DNA of 32,320 nucleotides from Bacillota bacterium (GCA_003150225.1 QAND01000005.1:1-32320), one strand, 5' to 3'. Shown: positions 1-8,911, counted from the first letter of the stretch. Translations and numbers: made by a program. Notes: generated by a model from the letters alone, not told the origin.

Positions 1-2289
1 AAAGACCAGGAACTCATCCCCGCCCAAGCGGCCCACGATGTCCTCATGGCGCACTTGGGACTGCAGGACCTCTCCCAGCTCCATCAGCACCCGATCCCCC
101 ACGTAATGGCCATGCTGGTCGTTGATGCTCTTGAAATCATCCACATCCAGGATAAACAGTGCGCCGCCCTGGAACTCCGGATCCGCCAGGGCTTCCCGGA
201 CGGCCTGGCGGCAGGCTCCGGCATTGAGCACCTGAGTAAGGCCGTCCCGCTGGGCCTGTTCCTTCCACATCTCCTGGGCTTCCCGCTCGCTGCTGATATC
301 CATGGCCTTGCCTAGGGCGTATACGGCATTGCCATCCTCATCCCGTATGATGTTGGCCACCACCCGGAGCCAGCGGAAATCATCTTCTCCCAGCCGAACC
401 TGGATATCAATGGGCGTGCCGCCCCCTTGCTCCAATCGCTCCAAGAGGTCGGAAAGGGAAAGCGTTCCAAGGTCCATCCGATCCTTCACCCGGCGGGAAA
501 ACCCCTCTAATGTGGAGGATACCCCAAAGAATTGGCCGCCCTTGTCCGACATGGTAAAACGGTCACGCGGAATATCGTATTCAAAGAGGATCTCGTTGGA
601 TAGGGCACTGAGCTGCTTATACCGCTGGTTGGCCAGGGAGATCTCCCGGTTAACCCGAGACCGGCGGCGTAGGTACTGCAACAGCAGCAAAATGATAACG
701 CCGCAAACGGCGAGCACCCCCACCATAACCGCCTGCCAGTTGGATGCCAGAAAGACCTCCAGGGTAACGGGGCCGCTCTGAAGTCCGCTGTTTTGATAGA
801 TGATCGCCTGAAGCTCCCCCTGGGATACCCCTCGCTGGGCTTTATTGAGGATGGAGAGCAGCTCCGGGCTTGCGGAGCGTACCACCCCCACGCAAAACTC
901 CTGCAATATGGCAGCCTGGGGGATTAGGTTAAGGTTGGAGTAGTACCGCTGATTGGTGATGGCCTGCACGGTGTACACGTCCCCAAAGAAGTAATCAGCC
1001 TCTCCCACGCTGTTGACGGCTTCCAGGCATTCCTCAACGCTGGGATATAAGCGTATGGGGCTGTTGTATACGTTTAAGAAGTCATAGCCCTGGGGCAAAG
1101 CGATGATTCGCTCCGAAAGGCCATCGGCCTTCACGCTCTTGTTGACCGCTAAAACCACCTGGGCGGAGATTACGGGCTGGCTCAAGGATACGCCATAGGA
1201 GCCGGCCAGATCATAGTCATGGTAAAACCCCGCCACCAGGTCCACCTGCTTCTCTTCGATGGCGTCCCGGAGCGCTCTGTGATCCTCCATATAGACAAAT
1301 TCAAAGGTGAGGCCGATCTTCTCCCCCACCAGGCGGAGATAATCGGGCAGGATGCCCAGAGCCTCTCCCTTAACGCTGTCATAGCGCTGAAGGGGGGATT
1401 GAAAGGGCCAAAGAGCCACACGCAGGGTGGGATGCGCCTTTACATAGTCCGCCTCGTCCCGGCTCAAATGGATTTCATCTCTTTCAGCGTTGAAGTATTT
1501 GGCGTACAGAGAGGCTGCAAAATGGGGATTGCTCTCCTGAATATTCAAGATGGCTGCGTCCAGCTGGCCGGCCAGGTCGGTGCGGCCCTTGGTACAGGCA
1601 AAATAGTAGGGGCTGGGCGCAAACCGAGCCACAGCCCGCATGTCCACAGGCATGCTGATATCCTTGGTCAAAAAGACGTCGGCCTTTCCCTCCCGGACGG
1701 CGTTTGCGCTTTCCTCCATGGGCCCGCATTCCACATATTCCAGTGAAAGGCTCTGGGTATCGGCAAAGGTTTCCAGCTCCTGGCGGCGCATTACGCTGCC
1801 CCGATACAGGGCAACCCGCAGATTAGGGTAATGCCGGTAGCTGACTTCGTTGATCTCAGCATTCTCCTCCAAGGCGCTCAGCACGGTATAGGAGCTGCCA
1901 TAGCTGTTGACGGGGTATTCATAGCGTTAGGCCAGCTGGTCGATGTACACCATACCTCCGATAAGATCGGCGTCTCCCCGCGCCACCAATTCGCATGCCG
2001 TGGTCAAATCTTGGTTGATGTCCCCGGTATTGATGACGATGAACTCAAATTCCCATCCGGTATACTGGGAAATTTCCTGGAGAAATTCATAGCTGTACCC
2101 AGAAAATCCCCCTTTTTCATCGTATTGGGTCAGGCCCCATTGTACGGGGTAAGCCACCCGGATCACCTGTCTCTCCCCGTCCTGCTCCTGGGCTTGTGCA
2201 ACACAGAAAAAAGGCAAGGATCCCAAAGCCATTGCCAAATAAAACGCCATCCGGCGGAAGATTCCAATGCGGTCAAATCGTCTTTTCAT
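1..2289 (-). pseudogene. Membrane diguanylate cyclase with periplasmic-type sensor domains, interrupted by an in-frame TAA; 3' end outside window
   Basis: From ATG at 2289 (GGAG six bases upstream) one frame runs to base 1, broken only by TAA at 1927-1929 (codon 121). Reading through the stop gives a signal peptide (about 1-34), a first solute-binding-type domain (about 43-260) and a second SBP_bac_3-like domain (about 285-510). A transmembrane helix follows (about 517-538), then a PAS-like region (about 555-665) and a GGDEF domain beginning at DGLTQVLN (682-689). The active-site motif GGDEF is at 756-760. An inhibitory-site RxxD (747-750) sits five residues before it, as in product-inhibited cyclases. 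Such proteins make cyclic di-GMP in response to an external ligand, here probably an amino acid or similar small solute (inference). The rest of the frame is intact on every line, so the stop is either a recent nonsense change or a base-call error. No good restart site follows it. Confidence 0.85.
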
Positions 2290-2325
2290 CCAAACTCCAT
2301 CTGCGTATAGCGGTGAGTTAGCCTC

Positions 2326-2354
2326 AGTATACGCTCCTCTTATGGGAAAGGCAA
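2326..2354 (-). promoter_or_regulatory. Sigma-A promoter of the diguanylate cyclase gene
   Basis: On the minus strand, TTGCCT (2354-2349), 17 bases, then TATACT (2331-2326), about 35 bases before the start codon. It is divergent from the phoH promoter. Confidence 0.6.
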
Positions 2355-2438
2355 ATGAATACAGCGCTCTCCTCCAATTGTTTTCCAGGTCAAAGCCGCC
2401 CTATTCTCGCGAAAAATCATCCAATGCCGGGAATGCCG

Positions 2439-2467
2439 TTGAAACTTCCCCCGTGGGATACTATAAT
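2439..2467 (+). promoter_or_regulatory. Sigma-A promoter of phoH
   Basis: TTGAAA (2439-2444), a 17-base spacer, then a perfect TATAAT (2462-2467). Transcription would start near 2474 and leave a leader of about 30 bases before the TTG start of phoH. Confidence 0.8.
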
Positions 2468-2503
2468 GAAAAAGCCTTTATTATCGTTATAAGGAGTATC
2501 TAT

Positions 2504-3517
2504 TTGGAAACCGAACACGTAGAATTCGAATCCCTGGATCAAGTGATGGACACCGTCGGCCCAAACGACTGCCACCTGAAGGCCATCGAAAAGGCCTTTG
2601 GGGTCGCCTGCCATATCAGCGCCACCGGCGTCACCGTGTCGGGGAACGATCCCGCCGCGGTTCGCAGCGCCGGGTCCGCCTTCCGCATCCTACAAAAAAT
2701 GCGGCGCACCACCCCCGTACTAACCTCCATGATGGTGGACCAAGCCATGGAGCTCGCTACCGGTGAGGGCGGTGTGGATGCCGATCAGGCGGTGGAGGCC
2801 ATGACGGACGTAGTGGCCGTCACCTACCGGGGAAAGCCCGTAAAATGCAAAACCATCGGCCAGAAAAACTATATCAAAGCCATCCGGGACAATACCGTCA
2901 CCATCTGCATCGGCCCGGCGGGTACCGGCAAGACCTATCTCGCTATGGCCATGGCGGTAAACGCCTTAAAGCGTAAGGAGATTTCCCGGATCATCCTGAC
3001 CCGCCCGGCGGTGGAGGCCGGTGAGCGGCTTGGCTTTCTGCCTGGCGACCTTCAGCAGAAGGTGGATCCCTATTTGCGCCCCCTCTACGACGCCCTTTAC
3101 GACTTCCTGGGCCAGGAGCAGGCGCACCGTTATCTGGAAACCGGGGTCATCGAGGTGGCGCCCTTGGCCTACATGCGGGGCCGCACCCTAAGCGATTGCC
3201 TGGTGATCCTGGATGAAGGGCAAAACGCCACCCTGGAAACCCTTAAAATGGTCCTCACCCGCTTTGGAGAGGGCGCCAAGGTGGTGGTCAACGGCGACGT
3301 CACCCAGATCGACCTGGGCCAGGAGCGGACCAGCGGCCTGCGCCAGTGCGCCGAACTGTTAAAAGGCATTGAAAGCATCGCGGTGGTACGGCTCACTAAC
3401 CGGGATGTCGTCCGTCATAAGCTGGTAAAGGAGATCATCAAGGCCTTTGAAAAATATGAGGAGAAGGAGTCCAAGTCTCCGCGGCCCCAGAGCCGCCCTC
3501 CCCGCAAACGGAGCTGA
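2504..3517 (+). CDS. phoH: PhoH family ATPase
   Basis: A cytoplasmic PhoH-family P-loop ATPase of 337 residues, the usual size. The start is TTG at 2504, chosen because AAGGAG (2491-2496) lies seven bases upstream. The reading frame stays open further upstream, but earlier starts would overlap the promoter. The Walker A motif GPAGTGKT is at 137-144 and the Walker B motif VILDEGQ at 234-240. An N-terminal region of about 100 residues resembles the KH-like segment of this family, and the C-terminus is basic (ends RKRS). The molecular role of PhoH is poorly defined; links to phosphate starvation and RNA metabolism are family knowledge. In Bacillus subtilis phoH follows yqfC-yqfD on the same strand. 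Here it is still next to yqfD but faces it tail-to-tail and has its own promoter. Confidence 0.95.
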   Translation: METEHVEFESLDQVMDTVGPNDCHLKAIEKAFGVACHISATGVTVSGNDPAAVRSAGSAFRILQKMRRTTPVLTSMMVDQAMELATGEGGVDADQAVEAMTDVVAVTYRGKPVKCKTIGQKNYIKAIRDNTVTICIGPAGTGKTYLAMAMAVNALKRKEISRIILTRPAVEAGERLGFLPGDLQQKVDPYLRPLYDALYDFLGQEQAHRYLETGVIEVAPLAYMRGRTLSDCLVILDEGQNATLETLKMVLTRFGEGAKVVVNGDVTQIDLGQERTSGLRQCAELLKGIESIAVVRLTNRDVVRHKLVKEIIKAFEKYEEKESKSPRPQSRPPRKRS

Positions 3518-3548
3518 TCGCTCCTTCCCAGCGATGCTTCCTTAAAAC

Positions 3549-3576
3549 AAAAACCCGCGTATCGCGCGGGTTTTTT
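3549..3576. terminator. Bidirectional terminator between phoH and yqfD
   Basis: Stem CCCGCG (3554-3559) / CGCGGG (3565-3570) with a five-base loop. It is flanked by A5 on the left and T6 (3571-3576) on the right, so it can serve both convergent genes. Confidence 0.85.
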
Positions 3577-3577
3577 G

Positions 3578-4747
3578 CTACTCATAATAGACCGGCGTAC
3601 CCAGGGTTACCGCCGCTTCGATGTAGACGGTCACCTCCACCTGGCTCCCCTTGACGGCGCTGCGGACCAAGGTATCCCGCACCACCGCATGGGTGGGCAC
3701 CTGCCGAAGGGCCAGCTCCTCCGCCGACGCTTTTGCCTCCGCCTCAGCGGCGGTGAAATCCCCCTGCTCCGTCACCACCGTCACCTCCCGGTACCGCTTG
3801 GTGATAACCTGAGCCGGGAAAAAACTGCCCACCACCGGGGTCCGGGATACCTCCTCCACGGTGTACTCCTCATACGGGGGCGGCTCCTCGGTAAGATCCA
3901 CCTCCCAGCCGCCCAGCTCCATGGTGCGGACGGTATATTCATTGCCGGTGGGCTCGGTGCGAACCGCTTCCAAAGAGGCGGTAGCGCTGGCGCTGTACCA
4001 AACCCGGCCCAGTATCTTGCCTCTAGCCGAGACATACCGAGGTTCCTCCTCTTCGTTGCGGAAGAAGGACCCCTCGATAAGCACCTGCCCCTCCTTGACC
4101 ACATCCCCTGCTTTTACCTTGGGCGTGCCTTCATAAGCGGCGATCTCCAGGATCACCGCAGGGCGGTCGGCTACGATGTCGCAGTGGCGGGTAGCGTCCA
4201 CAAAGGGTTCAGGCTCCACCGCCAGATATAGCTCCCCCTTCAAGGTCACCCCCTGGCGCTTTAGGATCAAATAGGCCAGGGAGGGGTTATCCAGCATCAG
4301 CCGGTTGTTGATGGCATCCAGGTCCAAGGACCTCCAGAGGGTTCCCCGTTCCACCCCCATGGAGGCCAACTGTTCCAAAACCTGTCCTCGGAAGGGCTCC
4401 GCCCCCGAAAGATCCACAAACCAAACAAACTGGGACAATACATAGGCGGCGACCAAGAGCAGCGCGGCGCCCAGCACCATGCCCCGGCGGGACGCCACCC
4501 GCAGCAGGAGGGGAACCACACCCCGGTACCCCAGGTCCTCCACCTCCACCCTGCTTTCCTCCGCCCACATAAGGAGTTTTTTCATGTGGCTCTGGGGAAT
4601 GCGGCATCGGACGGACATGCTGCCCTGGCGTTCCAGGTCATAGAGGCGGATACCTCGGTTTCGGCATCCATTGAGAAAGGCCAGAATCCGAGTGCCCTTC
4701 AGCCGCACCCGGTGATAACCCACAACATACCGCCAAATTCTATTCAT
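3578..4747 (-). CDS. yqfD: Sporulation protein YqfD
   Basis: A 389-residue protein of the YqfD family, conserved in endospore formers; its biochemical activity is not known. The N-terminal soluble region is followed by one clear membrane helix (about 89-110, ending SQFVWFVDL). A long extracytoplasmic part comes next, and the C-terminus is rich in beta-strand-like sequence (ends TPVYYE). The start MNRIWRYVVG at 4747 overlaps the end of yqfC by eight bases, which suggests translational coupling. An in-frame start 17 codons earlier would add a non-family extension and is rejected. The gene is the last of its unit, and its stop is two bases from the shared terminator with phoH. Known homologues are made in the mother cell under sigma-E; here that is inferred from the family and from a weak sigma-E-like site before yqfC. 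Confidence 0.92.
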   Translation of the reverse strand: MNRIWRYVVGYHRVRLKGTRILAFLNGCRNRGIRLYDLERQGSMSVRCRIPQSHMKKLLMWAEESRVEVEDLGYRGVVPLLLRVASRRGMVLGAALLLVAAYVLSQFVWFVDLSGAEPFRGQVLEQLASMGVERGTLWRSLDLDAINNRLMLDNPSLAYLILKRQGVTLKGELYLAVEPEPFVDATRHCDIVADRPAVILEIAAYEGTPKVKAGDVVKEGQVLIEGSFFRNEEEEPRYVSARGKILGRVWYSASATASLEAVRTEPTGNEYTVRTMELGGWEVDLTEEPPPYEEYTVEEVSRTPVVGSFFPAQVITKRYREVTVVTEQGDFTAAEAEAKASAEELALRQVPTHAVVRDTLVRSAVKGSQVEVTVYIEAAVTLGTPVYYE

Positions 4748-5042
4748 GGGCGCCGCCTCCGCCCAACAGCTCCATCCGATGGACCCGCCCCCCAACAACC
4801 ACGGTGCCGCCGTCCAGTTCCATCAGGGTCAGAGAGGTGCCGGAGAGCACCAATTCCCCCTCTTGAACCCGCAGCCGTACGCAGTCGTCCGCGTAATCCA
4901 AAATGCCCCCGTGATTTTCCACGATGGTCCTATCATCCCCGTACATCACCAACCGGAACTGCCCCGTCAGGGTATCCAGCGGCAGGTTCAGGCCGGCAGC
5001 GATTCGCTTGGCGGTCTGTGCAATCTTTTTCACCCCATCCAC
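4740..5042 (-). CDS. yqfC: Sporulation protein YqfC
   Basis: A small protein of about 100 residues of the YqfC/YabP-like family, always paired with yqfD in spore formers. Typical features are the central IVENHGGILDYADDCVRL segment and the C-terminal VVVGGRVHRMELL strand-rich part. Two starts are possible. GTG at 5042 gives 100 residues but has little room for a ribosome site. GTG at 5033 gives 97 residues and has AGGTGG about six bases upstream, so it may be the true one. The 3' end overlaps yqfD by eight bases. Function in the spore coat or engulfment stage is inferred from the family only. Confidence 0.88.
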   Translation of the reverse strand: MDGVKKIAQTAKRIAAGLNLPLDTLTGQFRLVMYGDDRTIVENHGGILDYADDCVRLRVQEGELVLSGTSLTLMELDGGTVVVGGRVHRMELLGGGGAHE

Positions 5043-5052
5043 CTCATGTATT

Positions 5053-5081
5053 ACATTATGAGGCCCCCTCTACAAATAGAA
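5053..5081 (-). promoter_or_regulatory. Possible sigma-E-type promoter of yqfCD
   Basis: On the minus strand, TTCTATT (5081-5075), 14 bases, then CATAATGT (5060-5053). It resembles the sigma-E pattern (ATATT-like -35, CATA-start -10) only partly. The location just before a known sigma-E-type operon is the stronger argument. Confidence 0.3.
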
Positions 5082-5097
5082 TCCCAGAAACGCTCAT

Positions 5098-5121
5098 AAA
5101 AAAAGCTCCCCATAGGGGAGC
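5098..5121 (-). terminator. Terminator of rpsU
   Basis: On the minus strand, stem GCTCCCC / GGGGAGC (5121-5115 with 5111-5105) and a three-base loop, followed by seven T (5104-5098). It lies seven bases past the rpsU stop. Confidence 0.9.
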
Positions 5122-5128
5122 CTTCCTT

Positions 5129-5302
5129 TTAATACTTTCTCTTTCTAGCCGCCTCAGCTTTTTTCTTTCTCTTCACACTGGGCTTCTCGTAATGTTCCCG
5201 TCTGCGCACCTCGGCCATGGTCCCAGACCGTGCGCACTTCCGCTTAAACCTCTTAAGAGCACTCTCGAGGGATTCGCCTTCTCCAACATGTACTTCAGAC
5301 AT
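5129..5302 (-). CDS. rpsU: Ribosomal protein bS21
   Basis: A 57-residue basic protein with the S21 pattern: start [20 protein letters not shown], then [10 protein letters not shown], and a lysine/arginine-rich tail ending KRKY. It is a component of the 30S subunit near the anti-Shine-Dalgarno end of 16S rRNA and helps translation initiation. The start ATG at 5302 has a strong GGAGGGAGGG site upstream. It is a single-gene unit, with a perfect promoter on one side and a strong hairpin terminator on the other. Its place between mtaB/HIT and yqfC matches the conserved Firmicute order, without the yqeY neighbour known from Bacillus. Confidence 0.97.
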   Translation of the reverse strand: MSEVHVGEGESLESALKRFKRKCARSGTMAEVRRREHYEKPSVKRKKKAEAARKRKY

Positions 5303-5348
5303 CGATTTTTCCCTCCCTCCGTTGCCACTCTATCGTTAACATATAAGC

Positions 5349-5377
5349 ATTATATCCAATCCATTGTTCCATGTCAA
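5349..5377 (-). promoter_or_regulatory. Consensus sigma-A promoter of rpsU
   Basis: On the minus strand, TTGACA (5377-5372), exactly 17 bases, then TATAAT (5354-5349): both hexamers are perfect. Strong constitutive expression is expected for a ribosomal protein gene. Confidence 0.92.
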
Positions 5378-5404
5378 CCAGGGAACGATGCATTTATACC
5401 GTCA

Positions 5405-5737
5405 TCAACCGGGAGGCCACGCCAGCTTCCGCTTTCCCAGCAGATGGATGTGAAGATGCCCCACCGTCTGGCCGCCGTCCTCTCCGGTATTGACGACGCA
5501 CCGAAAGCCCTTTTCCAGCTCCAGCAGCGCCGCCACCTTCTGCACCGCGCGGAACAGCGCTTCAGCCTCCTCAGGACTAGCGGGGTCTAGTATGCTCCCC
5601 AGGTGGCGCTTGGGTATCACCAGCACATGGACGGGGGCCTTTGGATCCAGGTCGTAGAACGCCAGGGTCCGGTCATCCTCATACACCTTGCGGCTGGGGA
5701 TTTCCCCCGCCACGATCTTACAGAATACGCAATCCAT
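5405..5737 (-). CDS. HIT family hydrolase (HinT-like)
   Basis: A 110-residue histidine-triad protein that probably hydrolyses purine nucleoside phosphoramidates or AMP conjugates, as HinT does (family knowledge). N-terminal CVFCKIVAGEIPS is typical, with a CxxC pair (3 and 6) often seen in bacterial HINT. The triad is HLHIH (His94, His96, His98) in GHLHIHLLGKRK. The start ATG at 5737 has AAGGAGG about six bases upstream; a start nine codons earlier would overlap mtaB and is rejected. It begins 23 bases after the mtaB stop, so it is the last gene of the prmA-rsmE-mtaB unit. No terminator hairpin follows before the rpsU promoter. Confidence 0.95.
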   Translation of the reverse strand: MDCVFCKIVAGEIPSRKVYEDDRTLAFYDLDPKAPVHVLVIPKRHLGSILDPASPEEAEALFRAVQKVAALLELEKGFRCVVNTGEDGGQTVGHLHIHLLGKRKLAWPPG

Positions 5738-5760
5738 GGTTTTCCTCCTTTTCCATTGTC

Positions 5761-7041
5761 TCAATCCACGGGACGGCAGAGTGCTGTACCCCGCCGCTCC
5801 CCGATGATCTCCACCGTTCGGGACCGCCCAAGCTCTCCCCTCGCCCCCGGAGCGGATACCCGGATGTAGTTACCGGTGTAGCCCACAAGGGCGTCCCCTT
5901 CCCGGGTCTCGAACACGGCGCGCAGCTTCTGCCCTAGAAACCGCTGGACAAACGCCGACTCCAGCTCCTCTCCCAAAGCGATGAGCTCCCTTGCCCGTTC
6001 CTGCTTCACCTGCCGGGATAGATGTCCCGGCAGACCGGCAGCCACGGTGCCGGCCCGCTTGGAGTAGGGGAATACATGAAGCCTGGAAAAGCCCACCTCC
6101 CGAAGGAATCGGCAGGTGGCCCGATGCTCCTCCTCGGTCTCCCCCACAAACCCACACAGCACGTCGGTGGTGATGCCGGCATCCGGCATGGCGGCCCGGA
6201 TACCGTCCGCCACCGCCCGAAACTCACCGGTGGTATAGCGGCGGTTCATGCGGTGAAGCACCGCATCGCAGCCGCTCTGAAGGGATAGATGAAAATGGTG
6301 GCACAGCTTTTGCTCCGCGGCGGCACGGCGGATAAAGGCCCCGTCCACCTCATCGGGGTCCAGGCTTCCCAAACGGATGCGCTCCACCCCCGGGAGGGCG
6401 GCCACCGCCTCCACGGCGTCCATAAGGCTCTCCCCCCGATCCCGTCCAAAGGAGATCAACCGAATACCGGTGAGTACGATCTCCCGAATGCCGCTCTCCG
6501 CCATGGCTCCGGCCTCTTTCACCAGGTTATCCATCTCCCGGCTCCGCACCGGCCCTCTAACCTTGGGGATGATGCAGTAGCTGCAATACCGATCGCATCC
6601 ATCCTGAATCTTCAAATATCCCCGGGTTCGATGGGTGGCCGCCACCCCCATCTCCTCGAAGAAATGGGAGGGCTCCTCCACCAGGTTCAGCTTTTCCCCT
6701 TTCCTGCCCTGCTCCACCGCAAAGAGAACCGCCTCCCGGTTGCCGGTTCCCAGCACGCAGTCCACCTCGTCCATCTCAAGGTAGGATTCCGGATCCCGCT
6801 GGGCGGAGCATCCGCACAGAACCAGCAAGGCGTCCGGGTATTGCTTTCCCATGCGCCGCAGAGTCTGACGGGTCTTTCGGTCGCTCTCCTCGGTGACGGT
6901 GCAGCTGTTCACCACCACCGCTTGGGGAACCTCCCCCCGGCCACAAGTGGGATACCCATGGGCGGTCAGCAGCGCTTCCATGGCGCCGGTATCGTATTGG
7001 TTGGCTTTGCAGCCCAAGGTAACGTATCGAATCCCAGCCAT
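5761..7041 (-). CDS. mtaB: tRNA t6A37 methylthiotransferase MtaB
   Basis: A 426-residue radical-SAM methylthiotransferase that converts t6A to ms2t6A at position 37 of ANN-reading tRNAs. The N-terminal UPF0004 domain binds one 4Fe-4S cluster through Cys11 (GCKANQYDT), Cys47 (NSCTVTEE) and Cys78 (GCSAQ). The radical-SAM cluster is held by Cys149, Cys153 and Cys156 in CDRYCSYC. The C-terminal part ends in a TRAM-like domain (about 365-426, GYTGNYIRV). The GCKANQYDT start and overall length fit MtaB rather than MiaB. It starts one base after the rsmE stop, with GGAG inside the end of rsmE as the ribosome site. The order prmA-rsmE-mtaB is conserved in Firmicutes. Confidence 0.95.
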   Translation of the reverse strand: MAGIRYVTLGCKANQYDTGAMEALLTAHGYPTCGRGEVPQAVVVNSCTVTEESDRKTRQTLRRMGKQYPDALLVLCGCSAQRDPESYLEMDEVDCVLGTGNREAVLFAVEQGRKGEKLNLVEEPSHFFEEMGVAATHRTRGYLKIQDGCDRYCSYCIIPKVRGPVRSREMDNLVKEAGAMAESGIREIVLTGIRLISFGRDRGESLMDAVEAVAALPGVERIRLGSLDPDEVDGAFIRRAAAEQKLCHHFHLSLQSGCDAVLHRMNRRYTTGEFRAVADGIRAAMPDAGITTDVLCGFVGETEEEHRATCRFLREVGFSRLHVFPYSKRAGTVAAGLPGHLSRQVKQERARELIALGEELESAFVQRFLGQKLRAVFETREGDALVGYTGNYIRVSAPGARGELGRSRTVEIIGERRGTALCRPVD

Positions 7042-7042
7042 C

Positions 7043-7756
7043 CTACTCCATCTCCCCGTAAACGCACAGCATGGCGGAAAGCACCGCCATGCCCGCGGTC
7101 TCGGTCCGCAGGATCCGAGGCCCCAGGGTAACGATGCCCCCTCCAGCCTCTCGAAGGCTGTGGGCCTCCTCCCGGGTCATGCCGCCCTCGGGCCCCACCA
7201 CAATGCCATACCGCCCTCGTCCAGCCCGATCCAGCAGTCCCCGGTAAAGGCCGTATCCCTCCGCCTCCTCATAGGGGCAGATGAGGCATTCCCGGGCCTG
7301 GAGCAGCTCGGAAAACGGAATGGCCTCCCCAATGCGGGGAATCACCGCCCGGCCGCACTGCTTGGCGGCCTCCCGGGCGATCTTCCGGTATCGGCCCAGG
7401 CGTTCCGTGCCCAGATCCCGCACCTCACAACGGGAAAAGACCACCGGTACAATGGCTCCAATCCCCAGCTCCACGCACTTCTGGATCACCAGCTCCATCC
7501 GGGGCGCTTTCGTAAGCCCCTGATATAGGGTGACGGATACCCTGGGCTCGGTGCCGGCGGGTACGGCGGACAGCACTCGAAGATCCACCTCCCGGCGGTC
7601 GGCCCTGACAATCTCGCATTCCAGCCGGTTGCCTAGGCCATCGAAGGCAAAAACCCGATCTCCCTCCCCCCGGCGCAGGGTTTTGACGATGTGCCCGGCG
7701 TCCTCCCGGATAAGGGCCCGCTCCCCCTCCAGATGGTCCAGGAAAAACCCCGGCAT
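7043..7756 (-). CDS. rsmE: 16S rRNA m3U1498 methyltransferase RsmE
   Basis: A 237-residue SPOUT-class methyltransferase that methylates N3 of U1498 in 16S rRNA of the 30S subunit. The N-terminal PUA-like domain (about 1-70) holds HIVKTLRRGEGD. The C-terminal knotted domain shows GPEGGMTREE and LGPRILRTETA, which form the SAM-binding trefoil knot. The start MPGFFLDH at 7756 overlaps the prmA stop by one base (TGATG), a usual sign of coupling; a start ten codons earlier is rejected for that reason. It lies between prmA and mtaB. Confidence 0.95.
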   Translation of the reverse strand: MPGFFLDHLEGERALIREDAGHIVKTLRRGEGDRVFAFDGLGNRLECEIVRADRREVDLRVLSAVPAGTEPRVSVTLYQGLTKAPRMELVIQKCVELGIGAIVPVVFSRCEVRDLGTERLGRYRKIAREAAKQCGRAVIPRIGEAIPFSELLQARECLICPYEEAEGYGLYRGLLDRAGRGRYGIVVGPEGGMTREEAHSLREAGGGIVTLGPRILRTETAGMAVLSAMLCVYGEME

Positions 7757-8703
7757 CAGGCCCGCTCCAGAAGGAGGGCGACCCACTCGCCCATGCCCTT
7801 CCGGCCCCGCGCCATGAAGCCGGCGTCCTTCGCCGCCGCCAACACTTCCTGTTCCCGATCCCGGATGATACCGCTGACCACCATTTGGCCTCCGCCCGCC
7901 AAAAGAGGCGCCGCCTGGGGCAGCAGCGCCAGGATCACATGGGCCACGATGTTGGCAAAGATCACGTCGTAACCCCCCTTCGCCCGGTCAGCAAGGTTCC
8001 CCTCCACGCAGAGAAATTCCTCCTTACAGCCATTGAGGGCGGCATTGTGCCGAGCAGCGGATACCGCCACTGGATCCATGTCCACGCATAGCACCTCCCG
8101 GGCTCCCAGCTTGTCCGCGGTAATGCCCAGAATGCCGGTGCCACAGCCCACGTCCAGCACCCGTTTGTCCAAAAGGTCCATCTCCTCCATCAGCTCCAGA
8201 CACATGAGGGTGGTCTCATGCTGCCCGGTGCCAAAGGCCGCTCCCGGCTCCATGGTCACCACCGTCCGCCCCTCCTGGTTGGCATAGGCCTCCCATTCTG
8301 GCACAATGGCGAGCCGGCGGCCCACCTCCAGAGGCTTATAGTACTGTTTCCAGTTGTTGGCCCAATCCTCGTCCCGCATCTCCTGAACGGATACCGAAAA
8401 CGCCCCCAGATCCAAGTCAGGGTTTTCCTCCCGGAACCGGTCCGCCGCCGCCCGGATGGCGAGAAGCTTTTCTTCCCCGTCCTCCTCCTTGGAAAGATAT
8501 ACCCGGACGCAGGGCTCCTCCTTCCCCATGATCTCCTGAGCGCTGGCATAATCCCAGTATTTGCTGGTCTCCAAGAGAACGGCCTCTACCGCCTCCTGAT
8601 CCTCAATGATCTCCAGATTCTCGTAGCCCAGATCACTCAAAAGCCCTTGGGCCACCTCCCGGCCCAGGGCATTCCCTAGGATGGAAACCCGTATCCACTC
8701 CAT
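7756..8703 (-). CDS. prmA: Ribosomal protein L11 methyltransferase PrmA
   Basis: A 315-residue SAM-dependent methyltransferase that trimethylates ribosomal protein uL11. The N-terminal substrate-binding region is followed by GTGQHETT (158-165), a PrmA hallmark. The SAM-binding glycine loop DVGCGTG is at 184-190, and the FANI motif (249-252) is the catalytic loop. The start ATG at 8703 has AAGGAG about eight bases upstream. It is separated from dnaJ by a terminator and has its own promoter, so it can be made independently of heat shock. The gene heads the prmA-rsmE-mtaB-HIT unit. Confidence 0.96.
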   Translation of the reverse strand: MEWIRVSILGNALGREVAQGLLSDLGYENLEIIEDQEAVEAVLLETSKYWDYASAQEIMGKEEPCVRVYLSKEEDGEEKLLAIRAAADRFREENPDLDLGAFSVSVQEMRDEDWANNWKQYYKPLEVGRRLAIVPEWEAYANQEGRTVVTMEPGAAFGTGQHETTLMCLELMEEMDLLDKRVLDVGCGTGILGITADKLGAREVLCVDMDPVAVSAARHNAALNGCKEEFLCVEGNLADRAKGGYDVIFANIVAHVILALLPQAAPLLAGGGQMVVSGIIRDREQEVLAAAKDAGFMARGRKGMGEWVALLLERA

Positions 8704-8774
8704 CGTCCTTGCTCCTTCACACTAAGGTGGAAAAGCTCCGGCACAGCCCGACGCTTTCCCTTTTCACTGGGTCA

Positions 8775-8803
8775 ATTATACGGGATGCCCTCCCATTCCG
8801 CAA
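8775..8803 (-). promoter_or_regulatory. Sigma-A promoter of prmA unit
   Basis: On the minus strand, TTGCGG (8803-8798), 17 bases, then a perfect TATAAT (8780-8775), about 70 bases before the prmA start. It lies just past the dnaJ terminator. Confidence 0.7.
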
Positions 8804-8873
8804 CCACAGGGCCGCCCTTTTCTGCCCATCTCCCACCGCCAGATTCCCGTTCCCCTTTCCAACGGCCAAATCA

Positions 8874-8905
8874 AAAATGCCGCCGCATGATTGCGACGGC
8901 ATTTT
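8874..8905 (-). terminator. Terminator of the hrcA-grpE-dnaK-dnaJ operon
   Basis: A long hairpin on the minus strand: AATGCCGTCGC pairs with GCGGCGGCATT, with one G-U pair and a six-base loop, followed by a short T run. It begins seven bases past the dnaJ stop. Confidence 0.85.
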
Positions 8906-8911
8906 ACGCCT

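Noticed and set aside
4586..5590. 334-codon plus-strand frame over yqfC and rpsU
   Set aside because: It runs antisense over two recognised genes, the rpsU promoter and a terminator.
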